Of a stretch of DNA of 64,000 bases, positions 27,053 to 36,923 are shown one piece after another. The position numbers were made by a program, and so were the translations under genes. Numbering within the stretch: the first letter of the stretch is position 1; the number at the start of each line of letters is the position of its first letter. Under the pieces are notes generated by a model, which saw only the letters and a program-made list of their open reading frames with translations, did not search any database and had not been told where the DNA came from. This DNA is from Paenibacillus chitinolyticus NBRC 15660 (GTDB taxonomy: Bacteria; Bacillota; Bacilli; Paenibacillales; NBRC-103111), in contig NZ_BBJT01000003.1 of the NCBI RefSeq assembly GCF_000739915.1, forward strand, positions 496,001 to 560,000, read 5' to 3'.

Positions 27053-27254
27053 CTCCGACTCACTCCTCTATCGACAGGGCCAGCTATCCGCCAAGCGCCC
27101 GATCGTATTCTGTATAAGCGCCCACATCCCTACTCCCCGGATTAACGCGTCCCCTCTATGCTAGTAAAGGAAGCGGAATTTTACAACGGAAATCTTTTCC
27201 CAAAAATATACAATCGGAAAAAGTCTTTATTAGATCCCTTCAGGAAGTTTTTTT

Positions 27255-27291
27255 TCTTGAAAAAAAACGCCGCTTGTCGGCGGCGTTTTAT
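27255..27291 (-). terminator. Terminator of the large exported protein gene
   Basis: On the minus strand AAAACGCCGCC pairs with GGCGGCGTTTT and is followed by a run of T. It closes the efflux array. Confidence 0.9.
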
Positions 27292-27311
27292 CGTGGTTTC
27301 ATTTACGGCGG

Positions 27312-29591
27312 TCAGCCCTGTATCGTTTTGATCAGACGTCTCACGGGACCGTTCGGAGTTTCAATCACTTCGTAGATATTAAAATGGGCGCCCGAGCTGA
27401 ACTGCTCCGATTTGACGTCGTTGAAGAAAAACGTCTGCTTGCCGGATACGAGGCGGCCGGTGCCCAGGAACGGAACCGTCTGGCTGGCCAGAGAGCGGTT
27501 GTCGGGATCAAGCAGCTCGATCTCCATTTTGGAGAAATTCGAATCCACGATCACCTGCTCTTTGCGCGTAATCGTCATATCCAGTATCAGTTTATACGTA
27601 TACTGGGCATCGGTCTTCGTGCTGTAAGTCCAGCCGACCGTGGAATCGTTAAACGCAACCTCGAACGGATAGAACGACACCGATCCGTTCTCCGCCTCCG
27701 CCTGGAAGGCGACCCTGTAGGAACCGAGCGACATCTTGTTGGCGTCCGTGACCGTCATGGCGAGCGTTTCCGTCTTGTCCGACGGCGGGACCATGTAGGA
27801 GTAGCTCACCACCGCGGATGTACCCGGAAGAATGCTTGCGGCTGCCGACGACTGGCGGGTACCCGCGTAGACGAGCCCGTCCGGCGTAGTCAGTTCCATG
27901 CCGAGCTGCGGCAGATCCAGCGTTTTGCCGGACGTGTTGGTGAACTTGTACTTGGCGACGGCTGTCTGATAGCCGTACTCTTCGTTCTCGTGCTTGTGGA
28001 ATTCCACAAGCGAAACGCCGAGCCCCGCTTCCAACGCTCCGTTCGGAAGCGGCAGCTTCTCGCCAAGGGTGTACGTTTGGGCGGCCGCATAATCGCCGCC
28101 CTTGCCGGATTCCGCCTTGGCGAGGGACAGCGAGGCCGCCGGCACGTAGCCGGTCGAGCCGGCGGCCGTGGTCTTGCCGGAGCCGGACGACGCGGCGGCT
28201 GCGGAGGAAGAGTCCGCCGAGGCGGTCGCTTTGGCCGCGGAAGAGGCCGCGCCGCCTGCGGCCGTCCCGGCGGACGAAGCGGATGCCTTCGCGCCCGAGG
28301 CGGACGTGCCCGGCGTGCCGGATGCGGCTGCCGATCCGGTTGATCCGCCGCCGCTCTCGGCCGCCGTCTCCGCCAGCGACTCCTTCGCGAGCAGCAGAAG
28401 CTCGATCGCGTCTTTGGAGACGCCGGCCGGCAGAGACGCGGTGTAGCGGTACGACGCGGATTCGCCCGGGGCGAGAAAAGCCGAGGACGGCTTCGCGTCG
28501 ATCACGCCGTCGACGGTTGCGCGGCTGCCGAACTGGTACACCGCGGACAAATCCGGCAGCCGGACGTATTCCTTGGCCGTATTGCGGAATTCGACTACGG
28601 TCTGCACGGTCGTCCCGTCGGTTTTGGCGTTGACCACCGCGCTACGGTACGTCAGTTCAAGCCCGTCGCCATAAACGTAAGGAATGGCGTCTCCCACGCC
28701 CATGGCAGTCGTTTCACCTGGAACCGGCACAGTTCCGATCGTGAAGGCGCCTCCGCTGTTTTTCGCGCCGAGTACGAGCTTCAGGTCCGTTCCGGGCGAT
28801 GTGCTGCCCGCCGCGGATGTTTTCACCGTCAGGACGGCCGGCTCCTGCGGCTCCAGAAGGATGTCCGCCCCGCTGACGACCGCAGCCGTGTAGGTGCGGC
28901 CCTTGGCGTCCTGCACGGACAGCTGGACGTTGTCGTTCCACTTGAGGGCTGCCGATCCCTGATTGACAACCGTCAAGTGGGTGTACAGCTCCTGGCCGCT
29001 GTCGCGGTTCCAGCGGATGGAGTCCTTCGCCCGGATCGTCAGCACGGCATCCTCGGGCAGCGACGCATCCGCTTCGTTAAGCTGGACCCTGACCGGCTTA
29101 TCCGGAGCGGGAGCCGCATCGGCCGCAAGCGGCAGGCTGCCGATGTCCGCTCCCTTCGAGATCCCGTCCGAAGCCCAGCGGTTCAGCGAAAGCTTCAGCG
29201 TATCGAGCGAAGCCTGCGAGGAAACCTCAGCCGTATATATGTAGCGTCCCGTCGAATCCGGCCAAACCCGGGCGGAGGAAGTTCCGCTGAGCTTAGGGGT
29301 GTATCTGCTCCCGTCCGGCGCGTTCACGCTGACCGCAAACGCGTTCAGGTCGACGGTTCCGCTTCCTTCATTGTGAAGCAGCAGCGTGAAGTGCAGAGAG
29401 CTTTTGCCTGTCCCTTTGGCCAAAGATACGTCTTCGACGGTAAAGTAAACTTTCGGCGATACGAAAATCCCTGCCGCCCCTGCGGAAGCCTTGCCGGTGA
29501 ACGGGCCGGACCAGCCGGCGGAAGAGATCGCGACAGCGGCTGTGAGTGTGACGAGCAGTTTAGGAAGCTTGTTGCGTTTGTCTTTTTCCAC
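27312..29591 (-). CDS. Large exported protein at the end of the efflux operon
   Basis: Not recognised. 759 residues with an N-terminal signal peptide (LPKLLVTLTAAVAISSAGW). It contains repeated beta-sandwich-like segments with LHFTLLLHNEGSGTVDLNAF, LYTHLTVVNQGSAALKW, TVVEFRNTAKEYVRLPDL and KYKFTNTSGKTLDLPQL, which look like one domain used several times. An Ala/Ser/Gly/Thr linker lies at about residues 410-480. Start is GTG at 29591 with AGGAGG 7 bases upstream. It follows the MacB-type permease by 32 bases, so it probably acts outside the membrane with that transporter. A polysaccharide- or drug-binding role cannot be told apart here. Confidence 0.7.
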   Translation of the reverse strand: MEKDKRNKLPKLLVTLTAAVAISSAGWSGPFTGKASAGAAGIFVSPKVYFTVEDVSLAKGTGKSSLHFTLLLHNEGSGTVDLNAFAVSVNAPDGSRYTPKLSGTSSARVWPDSTGRYIYTAEVSSQASLDTLKLSLNRWASDGISKGADIGSLPLAADAAPAPDKPVRVQLNEADASLPEDAVLTIRAKDSIRWNRDSGQELYTHLTVVNQGSAALKWNDNVQLSVQDAKGRTYTAAVVSGADILLEPQEPAVLTVKTSAAGSTSPGTDLKLVLGAKNSGGAFTIGTVPVPGETTAMGVGDAIPYVYGDGLELTYRSAVVNAKTDGTTVQTVVEFRNTAKEYVRLPDLSAVYQFGSRATVDGVIDAKPSSAFLAPGESASYRYTASLPAGVSKDAIELLLLAKESLAETAAESGGGSTGSAAASGTPGTSASGAKASASSAGTAAGGAASSAAKATASADSSSAAAASSGSGKTTAAGSTGYVPAASLSLAKAESGKGGDYAAAQTYTLGEKLPLPNGALEAGLGVSLVEFHKHENEEYGYQTAVAKYKFTNTSGKTLDLPQLGMELTTPDGLVYAGTRQSSAAASILPGTSAVVSYSYMVPPSDKTETLAMTVTDANKMSLGSYRVAFQAEAENGSVSFYPFEVAFNDSTVGWTYSTKTDAQYTYKLILDMTITRKEQVIVDSNFSKMEIELLDPDNRSLASQTVPFLGTGRLVSGKQTFFFNDVKSEQFSSGAHFNIYEVIETPNGPVRRLIKTIQG

Positions 29592-29623
29592 TTCGTTACC
29601 TCCTGAGATGAATTCGGGCGGAT

Positions 29624-30802
29624 TTAATCGGAACGCAGCGCGTCGATCGGATGCAGCTTGGAAGCTTTGTTCGCCGGATAAAGGCCGAATACGACGCCCA
29701 CCAGTACCGAGAACGCGAACGCGTACACACAAACGTCCAGCGACAGACGCAAGGTCTGCTCTTTGGAAAAGAGTGGCCAGCCGTACACGATGCCGATGCC
29801 GAGCAGCAGACCGAACAGGCCGCCCAGCCCGCTGATGACGGTTGCCTCCACGAGAAACTGCAGCAGAATGCTCCGGCGCTTGGCTCCTATCGATTTGCGG
29901 ATTCCGATTTCGCGGGTCCTTTCGCTTACGGTGACCAGCATGATGTTCATAATGCCGATCCCCCCTACAAGCAGAGAAATCGCGGCCACGCTGACAAGCT
30001 GTTTGGTAAGCGTATCGGTCGCTTTCGTGCTCGCGGCCAGCAGCTCATCCTGATTGATCAGGGTAAATCCGGTATCGGATTTAAATTTATAAGTCAGATA
30101 CGACTTCATCGTGTTTTGCGCTTTGTAAATATCATCACGCGTCGGAGCTTCGATATAGGTCGTCCGGATCGTTCCGAGCTGGAACTGGCGGCGCGCCGTC
30201 TCCAGCGGCACGAGAATGGAGCTGTCCACGGAGGTGCCGCCGATATTCGAGCCTTTTTCTTTCAACTGCCCGATGACGGTAAAAGGAATGCCTTCAATGC
30301 GGATCGTCTCTCCTACCGGATCGAGCGTCCCGAAATACGTTTTGGCAACCTCGCTGCCGATGACCGCCACTTTGCTCCGGAACTCAAGATCCGACGGGCT
30401 TAAAAACCGGCCCGAAGCCACATCGGCTTTGACGATGCTTTGGTAACGGTCGTTCGTCCCGATCACATTGGACGTATCCTGCGTGCGGTCCGCTTTGATA
30501 TGAGCCCCGTTCTTGGTCATCGTGGGCGCGATGGCGCTAATTTCGGGGAAGCCCTCGAACTGCATCAGCTCATTGTAATCCAACTGAGTCGCGCGGCCCA
30601 TGCCGTTTACGTTCACGACAAGCAGATTCGTGCCGAGATTTTCGTACTGGGCCTTGATCTTATCGGTCGTTCCGTTACCCAGCGCAACGAGCGCGATGAC
30701 GGAGCAGACGCCGATGATTACACCCAGCATCGTAAGAAACGTGCGGAGCGGGCTTCCGGTCACCGTCTTCATCGCCATCCGGATCAGTTCGGTGAATTTC
30801 AT
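29624..30802 (-). CDS. MacB/FtsX-type ABC transporter permease
   Basis: 392-residue permease with one N-terminal membrane segment ([21 protein letters not shown]), an extracellular MacB core domain (about residues 45-260) and three C-terminal segments ([19 protein letters not shown] onward). It carries [19 protein letters not shown], the MacB/LolC signature that follows the second helix. It pairs with the ATPase (ATGA overlap) and the HlyD-type adaptor, the YknXYZ-like tripartite arrangement of Gram-positive bacteria, which exports or removes peptides and drugs. Confidence 0.92.
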   Translation of the reverse strand: MKFTELIRMAMKTVTGSPLRTFLTMLGVIIGVCSVIALVALGNGTTDKIKAQYENLGTNLLVVNVNGMGRATQLDYNELMQFEGFPEISAIAPTMTKNGAHIKADRTQDTSNVIGTNDRYQSIVKADVASGRFLSPSDLEFRSKVAVIGSEVAKTYFGTLDPVGETIRIEGIPFTVIGQLKEKGSNIGGTSVDSSILVPLETARRQFQLGTIRTTYIEAPTRDDIYKAQNTMKSYLTYKFKSDTGFTLINQDELLAASTKATDTLTKQLVSVAAISLLVGGIGIMNIMLVTVSERTREIGIRKSIGAKRRSILLQFLVEATVISGLGGLFGLLLGIGIVYGWPLFSKEQTLRLSLDVCVYAFAFSVLVGVVFGLYPANKASKLHPIDALRSD

Positions 30803-31509
30803 GAGGGCACCCCCTGCGCCGCCTGCGGCAGGCTCAGCCGGTCTCCCACGATTTCCCCGTCCCGGATCGACACGATACGTTTCGCGCAGTCCGCGATGTG
30901 CAGATCATGCGTAATCAGCGCGATGGTATGCCCCTGCCCGTTCAGCTCGAGAATCAGCTCCAACACTTCCTGCCCGGTCCGCGTATCCAGCGCGCCTGTC
31001 GGTTCGTCGGCGAGCAGAAGAGGCGGCGACAAGGTAAGCGAGCGGGCAATGGCCACACGCTGCTGCTGGCCTCCCGACAGTTCGCTGGGCTTGTGATGCT
31101 CCCGCCCCTTCATGCCGAGCTTCTCCAGCACGGCTCTCGCTTTCTCCGCCCGCTGCTTGGCGGGAATACCCGCATAAATCATCGGCAGCTCCACATTCTC
31201 GAAAGCCGACAAACGGGGAAGCAGATTAAACTGCTGAAAAATAAATCCGATCTTGCGGTTGCGCAGTTCAGACAACTGATTGTCCGATAATCGCTCGGTC
31301 CGGACACCGTCGAGAAAGTAGCTGCCGGTCGTCGGAACGTCCAGGAGACCCAGCGTATTCATCAGCGTGGATTTTCCGGAACCGCTCGGACCTACAATGG
31401 CCACAAATTCACCGGCGGCGACCGATAAATCCAACTTTTTCAGAATCGTCAGCTCCTGGGCGCCTTGGCGGTACACTTTCGTAATGCCCTGAAGTTCAAT
31501 CATATTCAT
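30799..31509 (-). CDS. MacB-type ABC transporter ATP-binding protein
   Basis: 236-residue ATPase of the LolD/MacB family. Walker A is [13 protein letters not shown], the Q-loop region is [16 protein letters not shown], the signature is [15 protein letters not shown] and Walker B is [12 protein letters not shown], with [10 protein letters not shown] after it. AAGGAGG is 8 bases before the ATG at 31509. The stop codon overlaps the permease ATG by 4 bases, and the adaptor gene ends 27 bases upstream, so the three are one unit. Confidence 0.95.
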   Translation of the reverse strand: MNMIELQGITKVYRQGAQELTILKKLDLSVAAGEFVAIVGPSGSGKSTLMNTLGLLDVPTTGSYFLDGVRTERLSDNQLSELRNRKIGFIFQQFNLLPRLSAFENVELPMIYAGIPAKQRAEKARAVLEKLGMKGREHHKPSELSGGQQQRVAIARSLTLSPPLLLADEPTGALDTRTGQEVLELILELNGQGHTIALITHDLHIADCAKRIVSIRDGEIVGDRLSLPQAAQGVPS

Positions 31510-31536
31510 GCCAATCACCTCCTTGACGGACCTGCC

Positions 31537-33246
31537 TTATCTCGTCTGGTTCGCACGCTGGCCTCCGCCGCCTTGACTGCCCTGGCCTCCCTGACCGCCG
31601 CCCGGTAATCCGCCTCCGCCTTGGAAACCTCCGCCGCCCTGACCGCCTTGGCCTCCTTGATACTGCTGCCTTAGCCGGTCGATCTCCTGCTGGGTCATTT
31701 TCGTCGGCTGGGCTTTCTGAGGCACCACGACCTTGTCTCCTTCTTTCAGCCCTTCGGTGATTTCCACTTGGGTCGTACTGCGGATGCCGATCTTCACCTC
31801 ATGCTGCGCTTCCAGCGTGCCGTCCGCTTTCTTGAGGGTCACGTACCGCTTGCCCTGGCGCGACTGAAGCGCCTCCGGTGACACGTACAGGACACCCGTT
31901 TTGTTTTCGATCAGAATATTCGCAGTCGCCGTCATGCCGTATTTCAGCTCGTTTGTATTTTTGACGGCCAAAATCACGTCGTAGAACGTCACCCCGTTGG
32001 TCGTCGTGCCCATACTGGAGATTTGCGTCACTTCGCCTTCGAACTTTTTCCCTTGCAGGGAGTCGACCGACACTTCGGCTTTCATTCCGGTTTTGATCGC
32101 ATTCAGATCGAGCTCATCCACCTGGATCGGCAGCTGCATCAATTCCATGTTCGCCACGGCGCCGAATTCGAACGCGTTTTTGACCTTGGCTCCGGGCGTC
32201 AGGCTTGCCAGGATGTTTTCTTTCGTATTGACAAAATCGGTCGAGAACACGCCGTCAAAAGGAGCCTTCACCACAAGATCGGCTACTTTGTCCCGGGCCT
32301 CCTGCACGGCGAGCTTCTGCTGCTCCAGCGCCGCTTCCTTATCGGAAATGTCGCTCTGGATCGTGTCGTTCTCCAGCACCGCCACGCTGGCCCCCGCCTT
32401 GACCAGAGTTCCCGACTTGTTCGGAAGTGAAGAAACGGTGCCCTGCACACCCGCTACGACGGGCGCCGATTTGGCATATTCCAGCGAGCTCTCGGCCACC
32501 GCATCCACAGAGACGTTTCCGATCCGTGCGGATGCCTTCACTTTAAGTCCGGCATCAAGCGTGCCGTCGTTTTGGATGCGGATCTGCACTTCAAGCGCTT
32601 TTCCACCCTTTCCGTCGGACTTGGCCGTCTTGTTCACGGCGTCTACCTTGCCTGTTTTGGTGATAGAAAATCCGTCGACCGCGAGGTCGATTTCTTCTCC
32701 GCTCCGCAGCTGCAAAGCTTCCTCATACGGGAAAAGCACCGTCGCCAGCAGATTGGTCGTATCGTTGACCGTGGCGATCTTTGTATTTTTATTGACGTTC
32801 GAGCCGACTTCAATATTGGGAGCAAGCACAAGCTGTCCGCCGATTGGAGCGGAGGTGCCCATATTGGCCTGCTGCCGCTGCAGCTCGGCGATCTGTTTCT
32901 CGATGTCCGCCTGGGTCATCAACGCTTTTTGTAAATTATTTTCCAGTGTCGGACTGCTCAGCTCTACAAGAACATCCCCCGCTTTAACGGGCATATTCCG
33001 CGTAAGATGCATCGCTTTAATCGTGGCGTCCGCAGGAGAGACGATCGTCTGCTTTTCTTTCGGCTCGAATTGGGCCGTCCCCGAAACCGTGGAGCGGATA
33101 TCCCCTTTCTTGACGGCAGTCACGACCTCTTGAGCGGCGGCGCCCGCCATCGGCTTTTTAACGGCTCCGAAAGCAAAATAGCCTCCGCCCCCGACCAGCA
33201 GAACGCCGGCCAAGCTCATTCCGATTACTTTACCTGACCATTTCAT
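31537..33246 (-). CDS. HlyD/RND-type membrane fusion adaptor protein
   Basis: 569-residue adaptor with an N-terminal membrane anchor (VIGMSLAGVLLVGGGGYFAFG). It has lipoyl-like halves (PADATIKAMHLTRNMPVKAGD and VKAPFDGVFSTDFVNTKEN), a coiled coil of two helices between them (EAALEQQKLAVQEARD), and a beta-barrel and membrane-proximal domain. The C-terminal ~45 residues are Gly/Gln-rich, which is unusual. The only good SD, GGGAGG, is about 12 bases before the ATG. It precedes the ATPase gene and forms a YknX-like tripartite pump with it. Confidence 0.9.
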   Translation of the reverse strand: MKWSGKVIGMSLAGVLLVGGGGYFAFGAVKKPMAGAAAQEVVTAVKKGDIRSTVSGTAQFEPKEKQTIVSPADATIKAMHLTRNMPVKAGDVLVELSSPTLENNLQKALMTQADIEKQIAELQRQQANMGTSAPIGGQLVLAPNIEVGSNVNKNTKIATVNDTTNLLATVLFPYEEALQLRSGEEIDLAVDGFSITKTGKVDAVNKTAKSDGKGGKALEVQIRIQNDGTLDAGLKVKASARIGNVSVDAVAESSLEYAKSAPVVAGVQGTVSSLPNKSGTLVKAGASVAVLENDTIQSDISDKEAALEQQKLAVQEARDKVADLVVKAPFDGVFSTDFVNTKENILASLTPGAKVKNAFEFGAVANMELMQLPIQVDELDLNAIKTGMKAEVSVDSLQGKKFEGEVTQISSMGTTTNGVTFYDVILAVKNTNELKYGMTATANILIENKTGVLYVSPEALQSRQGKRYVTLKKADGTLEAQHEVKIGIRSTTQVEITEGLKEGDKVVVPQKAQPTKMTQQEIDRLRQQYQGGQGGQGGGGFQGGGGLPGGGQGGQGSQGGGGQRANQTR

Positions 33247-33249
33247 CGT

Positions 33250-33939
33250 CTATTTGTTCCTCCCTGTGATGGCCGCTGATTTTTGGCGGTTCAACATATG
33301 CAGTGTCTGCTGCTCCAGATTTAGTTCCGGCTCTTCCTTAAGCGGCCCGCATGCCGCAGGCCGGAGAGCCGAAGATTCCTCGGCCGCATCTGTTCCTCCG
33401 TTAGGAACGCTGCCGTAAAAATTGGGAGCGGTATCGCCGCAGTGCTCCCGGCTTCCTCCGGTTTCGAGGGCGCGCCCCTGTAAACTTCGTTTGGCGTCGT
33501 CCGCAAAGACCTTCTCAAACATGTCCCTCTGCTTCCCCGTAAGCAGGTGTTTGGCTTCTTCGCTCTCCTCCTGCGTCATTTCACCGCGGCCGACGCTGCG
33601 CTGAAGGATCCCGGCAAGCTGTTCCGCCTGAGCCGGGGTAAGCGAAAAGCCCGCTTCTTTCCCGACCTCGAGCAGCGTTGCGCAAAACAAAACCAGAAGG
33701 CGTTCCCTGCTCGTCTGTATGGCAGGTTCCATATTCTCCGGGCGGTTCCCGCCTTGAAAAGCGGCAGCCCCGTTCGTTTCATAAGCGGGCTGTGAAGCGG
33801 ATAACGCTTCCGCCTCCGGTTCAAGCGTACCCGCATGAGGAGACATACTGCCCGCAAACGCAAACGTGAGCGTACATGCAAGAGGCAGCAAGCAGGCCGC
33901 CCCTATCCAGCGCAAATGAAGCTTCCGGCGAAAACTCAT
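33250..33939 (-). CDS. Spy/CpxP-like small exported protein (tentative)
   Basis: 229 residues, not clearly assigned. An N-terminal membrane or signal segment (AACLLPLACTLTFAFAGS) is followed by a helical region with LTPAQ at 100-104, which fits the LTxxQ motif of Spy/CpxP periplasmic chaperones, then TQEESEEAKHLLTGKQRDMFEKVF. That similarity is inference from a short motif. GGAGG sits just before the ATG at 33939, chosen over the open frame to 34107. It starts 4 bases upstream of the adaptor gene and directly after a hairpin with T run. Confidence 0.55.
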   Translation of the reverse strand: MSFRRKLHLRWIGAACLLPLACTLTFAFAGSMSPHAGTLEPEAEALSASQPAYETNGAAAFQGGNRPENMEPAIQTSRERLLVLFCATLLEVGKEAGFSLTPAQAEQLAGILQRSVGRGEMTQEESEEAKHLLTGKQRDMFEKVFADDAKRSLQGRALETGGSREHCGDTAPNFYGSVPNGGTDAAEESSALRPAACGPLKEEPELNLEQQTLHMLNRQKSAAITGRNK

Positions 33940-33955
33940 GGCCCCCTCCCCCAAC

Positions 33956-33986
33956 GCAAAAAATCCTGCCCCGAAGGACAGGATTG
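33956..33986 (-). terminator. Hairpin terminator immediately before the Spy-like gene
   Basis: On the minus strand AATCCTGTCC pairs with GGGCAGGATT and is followed by six T. It ends a few bases before the ribosome binding site of the next gene, so it may act as a leader attenuator as well as the end of the regulator operon. Confidence 0.7.
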
Positions 33987-34103
33987 GTTTTGACGACGGT
34001 CCGGCACTTGCTTTGCCCTGCCGCCCTCTCAACCTGTCCCTATGAACAAGATAAGAAACGGCTTTGATGAAAAGATGCTCGATTTGTAAAAGAAGTGTGA
34101 AAA

Positions 34104-35633
34104 TCATCCAGCGGAGGAATCCGGATTACCGGGTATTCCGCCCGGATACCCGCCGTTTCCGTTTACACGCGCAAACTCCACGTAAAAAGAAGTACCTTCC
34201 CCGGGCCGGCTCTGTACCGTAATGCGGCCGTTCATCGCCTCGACCAGATGCTTCACAATCGTCAGGCCGAGTCCGACGCCTTCCGTCGTTCCTCCGCGGG
34301 TCCGGTCGACTTTGTGGAACTTCTCCCAGATCCGCTGGATTTCTTCCGCCGTCATCCCGATTCCCGTATCGCTCACGGTGAGAACCGCTTTGTCCGCTTT
34401 CCGCTCCAGCCGGACCTTAACCGCCCCGCCTTCGGGCGTGAATTGAACCGCATTGTACAGCAAATTGTGCACAATTTGCGCATAGCGGTCGGCGTCGAGA
34501 CTGGCGAACAGCCCTTCCCCGGCAGGCACGTCGACCCGCTCGGACAGCTCCAGCCGCTTGCGGGCGAAAATTTCTCGCATCACGTCCAGCACTTCTCCGG
34601 TCTGGGCCACCATGTCCACCGGCTTCAGCTCGCGCAGTCCGGCTCCGTTCTGGATGCGGGCCAGATCGAGCAGCTCCTGAACGAGCCTCTCCAGACGACG
34701 GACCTCCGACTCGCAGATCCGGAAGTAGTGGCCGTACTTGTCCGGCTCGATAATCCCGTCCCGCATGGCGGAGATCAGCCCTCGGAGCGAGGTCAGCGGG
34801 GAGCGCAGCTCGTGGGAGACCTGGGCCAGGAACTCCTGGCGCGTGCCTTCCCACTCCTGGAGCCGGTCGACCACGCGGTTGAAGCTCTCCGCCAGCTCGC
34901 CCACCTCGTCCTTCGAGGTGACAGGCACACGCAGGGACAAGTCTCCCTGCTCGATGGCCGTGGCCAGCTCGTTCATCTGCTTCAGCGGGGCCGTCATCCG
35001 GCGCGAAATGAAATAAAGCAGCAGTCCGACGGCCAGCAGCGAGAACAGGAGCGGCAGCAGGATGATCAGCCGGATGACCGAGATCGTCTGCCTTATTTCC
35101 GCCACCGGCACCTGCAGGAAGACGACGATCGTTTCGCCGCCGATCTGGGCGGGCGCATAGTACGTCAGCAGCGTGTCCATCGGGCGCTTGTCGCCCGGAT
35201 GCCTCTCGCTCGGCGGCTGGTCGAAGAGGAAGCCGGACTTGCCTTCCAGGCCGCTGCCCAGCGATTTTTCCAGAGTCGGAGGCAGCTTGAACGTCTCGTA
35301 TTCGGTGGACCCGTTCAGAATAACTCCTTTGCCATCCACGAGAAAAATACGCCCGTTCACTCCGCGCGCGACGATGCGTGTCGCCATCCGCAGCTCCCGG
35401 GTGGACAGGGTTCCTTCCTGGAATGGAGCCAACAGCTTCGTTACCTCCACGTAGCCTTTTTTCAAAAATTCCTGCTTGTCTTTGTAAAAGAAATTTTGGA
35501 AATACATGTTCCAGAACAAGGCCAGTCCCACGAAAAACAGCACGCACACGGCAAGGAACAGAAGAAAGACCCGCAAGTACAAACTGCCGAACCGCCCCCG
35601 CCAAAACTCCAGAAGGCGCTCAGCCCTTCTCAT
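34104..35633 (-). CDS. Sensor histidine kinase (HAMP, HisKA, HATPase)
   Basis: 509-residue membrane kinase. Two membrane segments (VFLLFLAVCVLFFVGLALF near residue 25; LIILLPLLFSLLAVGLLLYF near 190) flank an extracellular sensor domain of about 140 residues. HAMP, the H-box QVSHELRSPLTSLRG, the N-box YNAVQFTPEGG and the G-boxes (DTGIGMT, GVGLGLTIV) are intact. The C-terminus ends in a short Gly/Asn-rich tail. The ATG overlaps the end of the response regulator gene by 14 bases. Placed directly before the efflux operon, it probably senses the pump substrate or envelope damage. Confidence 0.95.
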   Translation of the reverse strand: MRRAERLLEFWRGRFGSLYLRVFLLFLAVCVLFFVGLALFWNMYFQNFFYKDKQEFLKKGYVEVTKLLAPFQEGTLSTRELRMATRIVARGVNGRIFLVDGKGVILNGSTEYETFKLPPTLEKSLGSGLEGKSGFLFDQPPSERHPGDKRPMDTLLTYYAPAQIGGETIVVFLQVPVAEIRQTISVIRLIILLPLLFSLLAVGLLLYFISRRMTAPLKQMNELATAIEQGDLSLRVPVTSKDEVGELAESFNRVVDRLQEWEGTRQEFLAQVSHELRSPLTSLRGLISAMRDGIIEPDKYGHYFRICESEVRRLERLVQELLDLARIQNGAGLRELKPVDMVAQTGEVLDVMREIFARKRLELSERVDVPAGEGLFASLDADRYAQIVHNLLYNAVQFTPEGGAVKVRLERKADKAVLTVSDTGIGMTAEEIQRIWEKFHKVDRTRGGTTEGVGLGLTIVKHLVEAMNGRITVQSRPGEGTSFYVEFARVNGNGGYPGGIPGNPDSSAG

Positions 35634-36348
35634 GCGCCGTCACCTCGAACGAATAGCCGATCCCCCAAAGCGTTTCGATCCGCCATTCGGGATGGCTGCC
35701 CAGCTTCTTGCGCAAATTTTTGACGTGGGCATCCACCGTTCTCGTACCGCCCGGAAAATCGAACGCCCAGACGCCGGCGAGCAGATCGTCCCGCGAAAAC
35801 ACCCTCCCCGCCTTGCTGGCCAGGAAATAGAGAAGCTCCGTCTCCTTCGGCGTCAAATCGATCCGGCTCCCCTCCAGCTCGACCCGGTAACGGGCGAAGT
35901 CGATGGTCAGGGCGCCGATGCGGATCGGCTGGGGCAGCGACGGATCGGCCGACGCGGCGGCCGCTTCTTCCGGTTTGCTGCGCCGGAGAACCGCTTTGAC
36001 CCGCGCGATCAGCTCGCTGGGATCGAAGGGCTTCACGAGATAGTCGTCCGCTCCGACATTAAAGCCCTCCAGCTTGTCGAACGCCTCGCCGCGCGCGGTC
36101 AGCATAATGACCGGGACGTCGCAGAGCGGCTTGTTCATGGAGCGGATCGAGCGGCACACGTCGAAGCCGGACCCGTCCGGCAGCATCACGTCGAGGATCA
36201 CGAGCGACGGACTGTGCTCGCGCAGCAGAGGGAGCACCTCCGCCGCGTGATCCACCAGCAGCGGCTGGTATCCGGCGTGCTCCAGATAGAGGCGGGCCAC
36301 TTCGGCGATGTACGGCTCGTCGTCGACGACCGCGATTTTGTCCTTCAT
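35620..36348 (-). CDS. OmpR-family response regulator
   Basis: 242-residue DNA-binding response regulator. The receiver has VVDDEPYIAEVA, VILDVMLPDGSG (phosphoacceptor Asp) and DDYLVKPFD (conserved Lys). The winged helix shows LTPKETELLYFLASKAG, FSRDDLLAGVW and GTRTVDAHVKNLRKKLG. GGAGG precedes the ATG at 36348, which overlaps the DUF309 stop codon (ATGA); the frame is open far upstream and the longer reading is not used. Forms a two-component pair with the next gene. Confidence 0.95.
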   Translation of the reverse strand: MKDKIAVVDDEPYIAEVARLYLEHAGYQPLLVDHAAEVLPLLREHSPSLVILDVMLPDGSGFDVCRSIRSMNKPLCDVPVIMLTARGEAFDKLEGFNVGADDYLVKPFDPSELIARVKAVLRRSKPEEAAAASADPSLPQPIRIGALTIDFARYRVELEGSRIDLTPKETELLYFLASKAGRVFSRDDLLAGVWAFDFPGGTRTVDAHVKNLRKKLGSHPEWRIETLWGIGYSFEVTAHEKG

Positions 36349-36923
36349 TGGCCCTCGCCTCCCTTCCGGCGCAGCTTCCTGGCTTCCAACTGGCGGGCTC
36401 TTTCCTCCACGACATCGCTGCGGTCCCGCAGCTTGTGGCGGTTGACCAGCATGAGATTGCTTGCGTCGCTCGCCTCTCCCCAACCGAATCCGCGCAGAGC
36501 GCACTCACGCTTGCACGCTTCCAGCAAGGAAGGATCTTCTACGGGAAGATCCAGATCTTCGTAAGGCACCGCACCAAGCTCCGCTTCCCGCACTCTTTGG
36601 CGCACCCGGGCAACCAGGTCTTCCCCTGCCAAGCCGAGACATTTCAAATCTTCCTCTTTCAGATAAGAGAGAGAACTGCCCAGCATTTTAACGGCCCCCG
36701 CCTTGTTCCCTCTCCGCTGATGGTAAAGGCCGACGGCCACCTGGATCAAACCGACCAACGTTTCCGCATACGGATGACCCGGATTTTCCTTCCAGTATTC
36801 TTCCAAAATCTCGTGACATTCAAAAAAATCACGGTCCCCGTGAAAATGGACCAAATAATTCAGTACTTCTTTCGGATAACGCTCCATAGTCCGTTTCCCC
36901 TCATCCCAAATAATCGCCGACAT
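36345..36923 (-). CDS. DUF309 domain protein
   Basis: 192-residue protein. The DUF309 signature is visible as HFHGDRDFFECHEILEEYW followed by LVGLIQVAVGLYHQRRGN. DUF309 proteins are small and helical, with a metal-binding-like His/Glu set, and no known role. The C-terminal ~70 residues are charged and extra. Two starts are possible (36923 with AAGGAAGG, or ATG at 36887 behind GGGG). The stop overlaps the response regulator ATG by 4 bases, so the three genes are likely one transcript. Confidence 0.8.
   Translation of the reverse strand: MSAIIWDEGKRTMERYPKEVLNYLVHFHGDRDFFECHEILEEYWKENPGHPYAETLVGLIQVAVGLYHQRRGNKAGAVKMLGSSLSYLKEEDLKCLGLAGEDLVARVRQRVREAELGAVPYEDLDLPVEDPSLLEACKRECALRGFGWGEASDASNLMLVNRHKLRDRSDVVEERARQLEARKLRRKGGEGQ

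Noticed and set aside
34248-35723. Long plus-strand open frame over the kinase gene
   Set aside because: Antisense of an intact kinase; no family resemblance.
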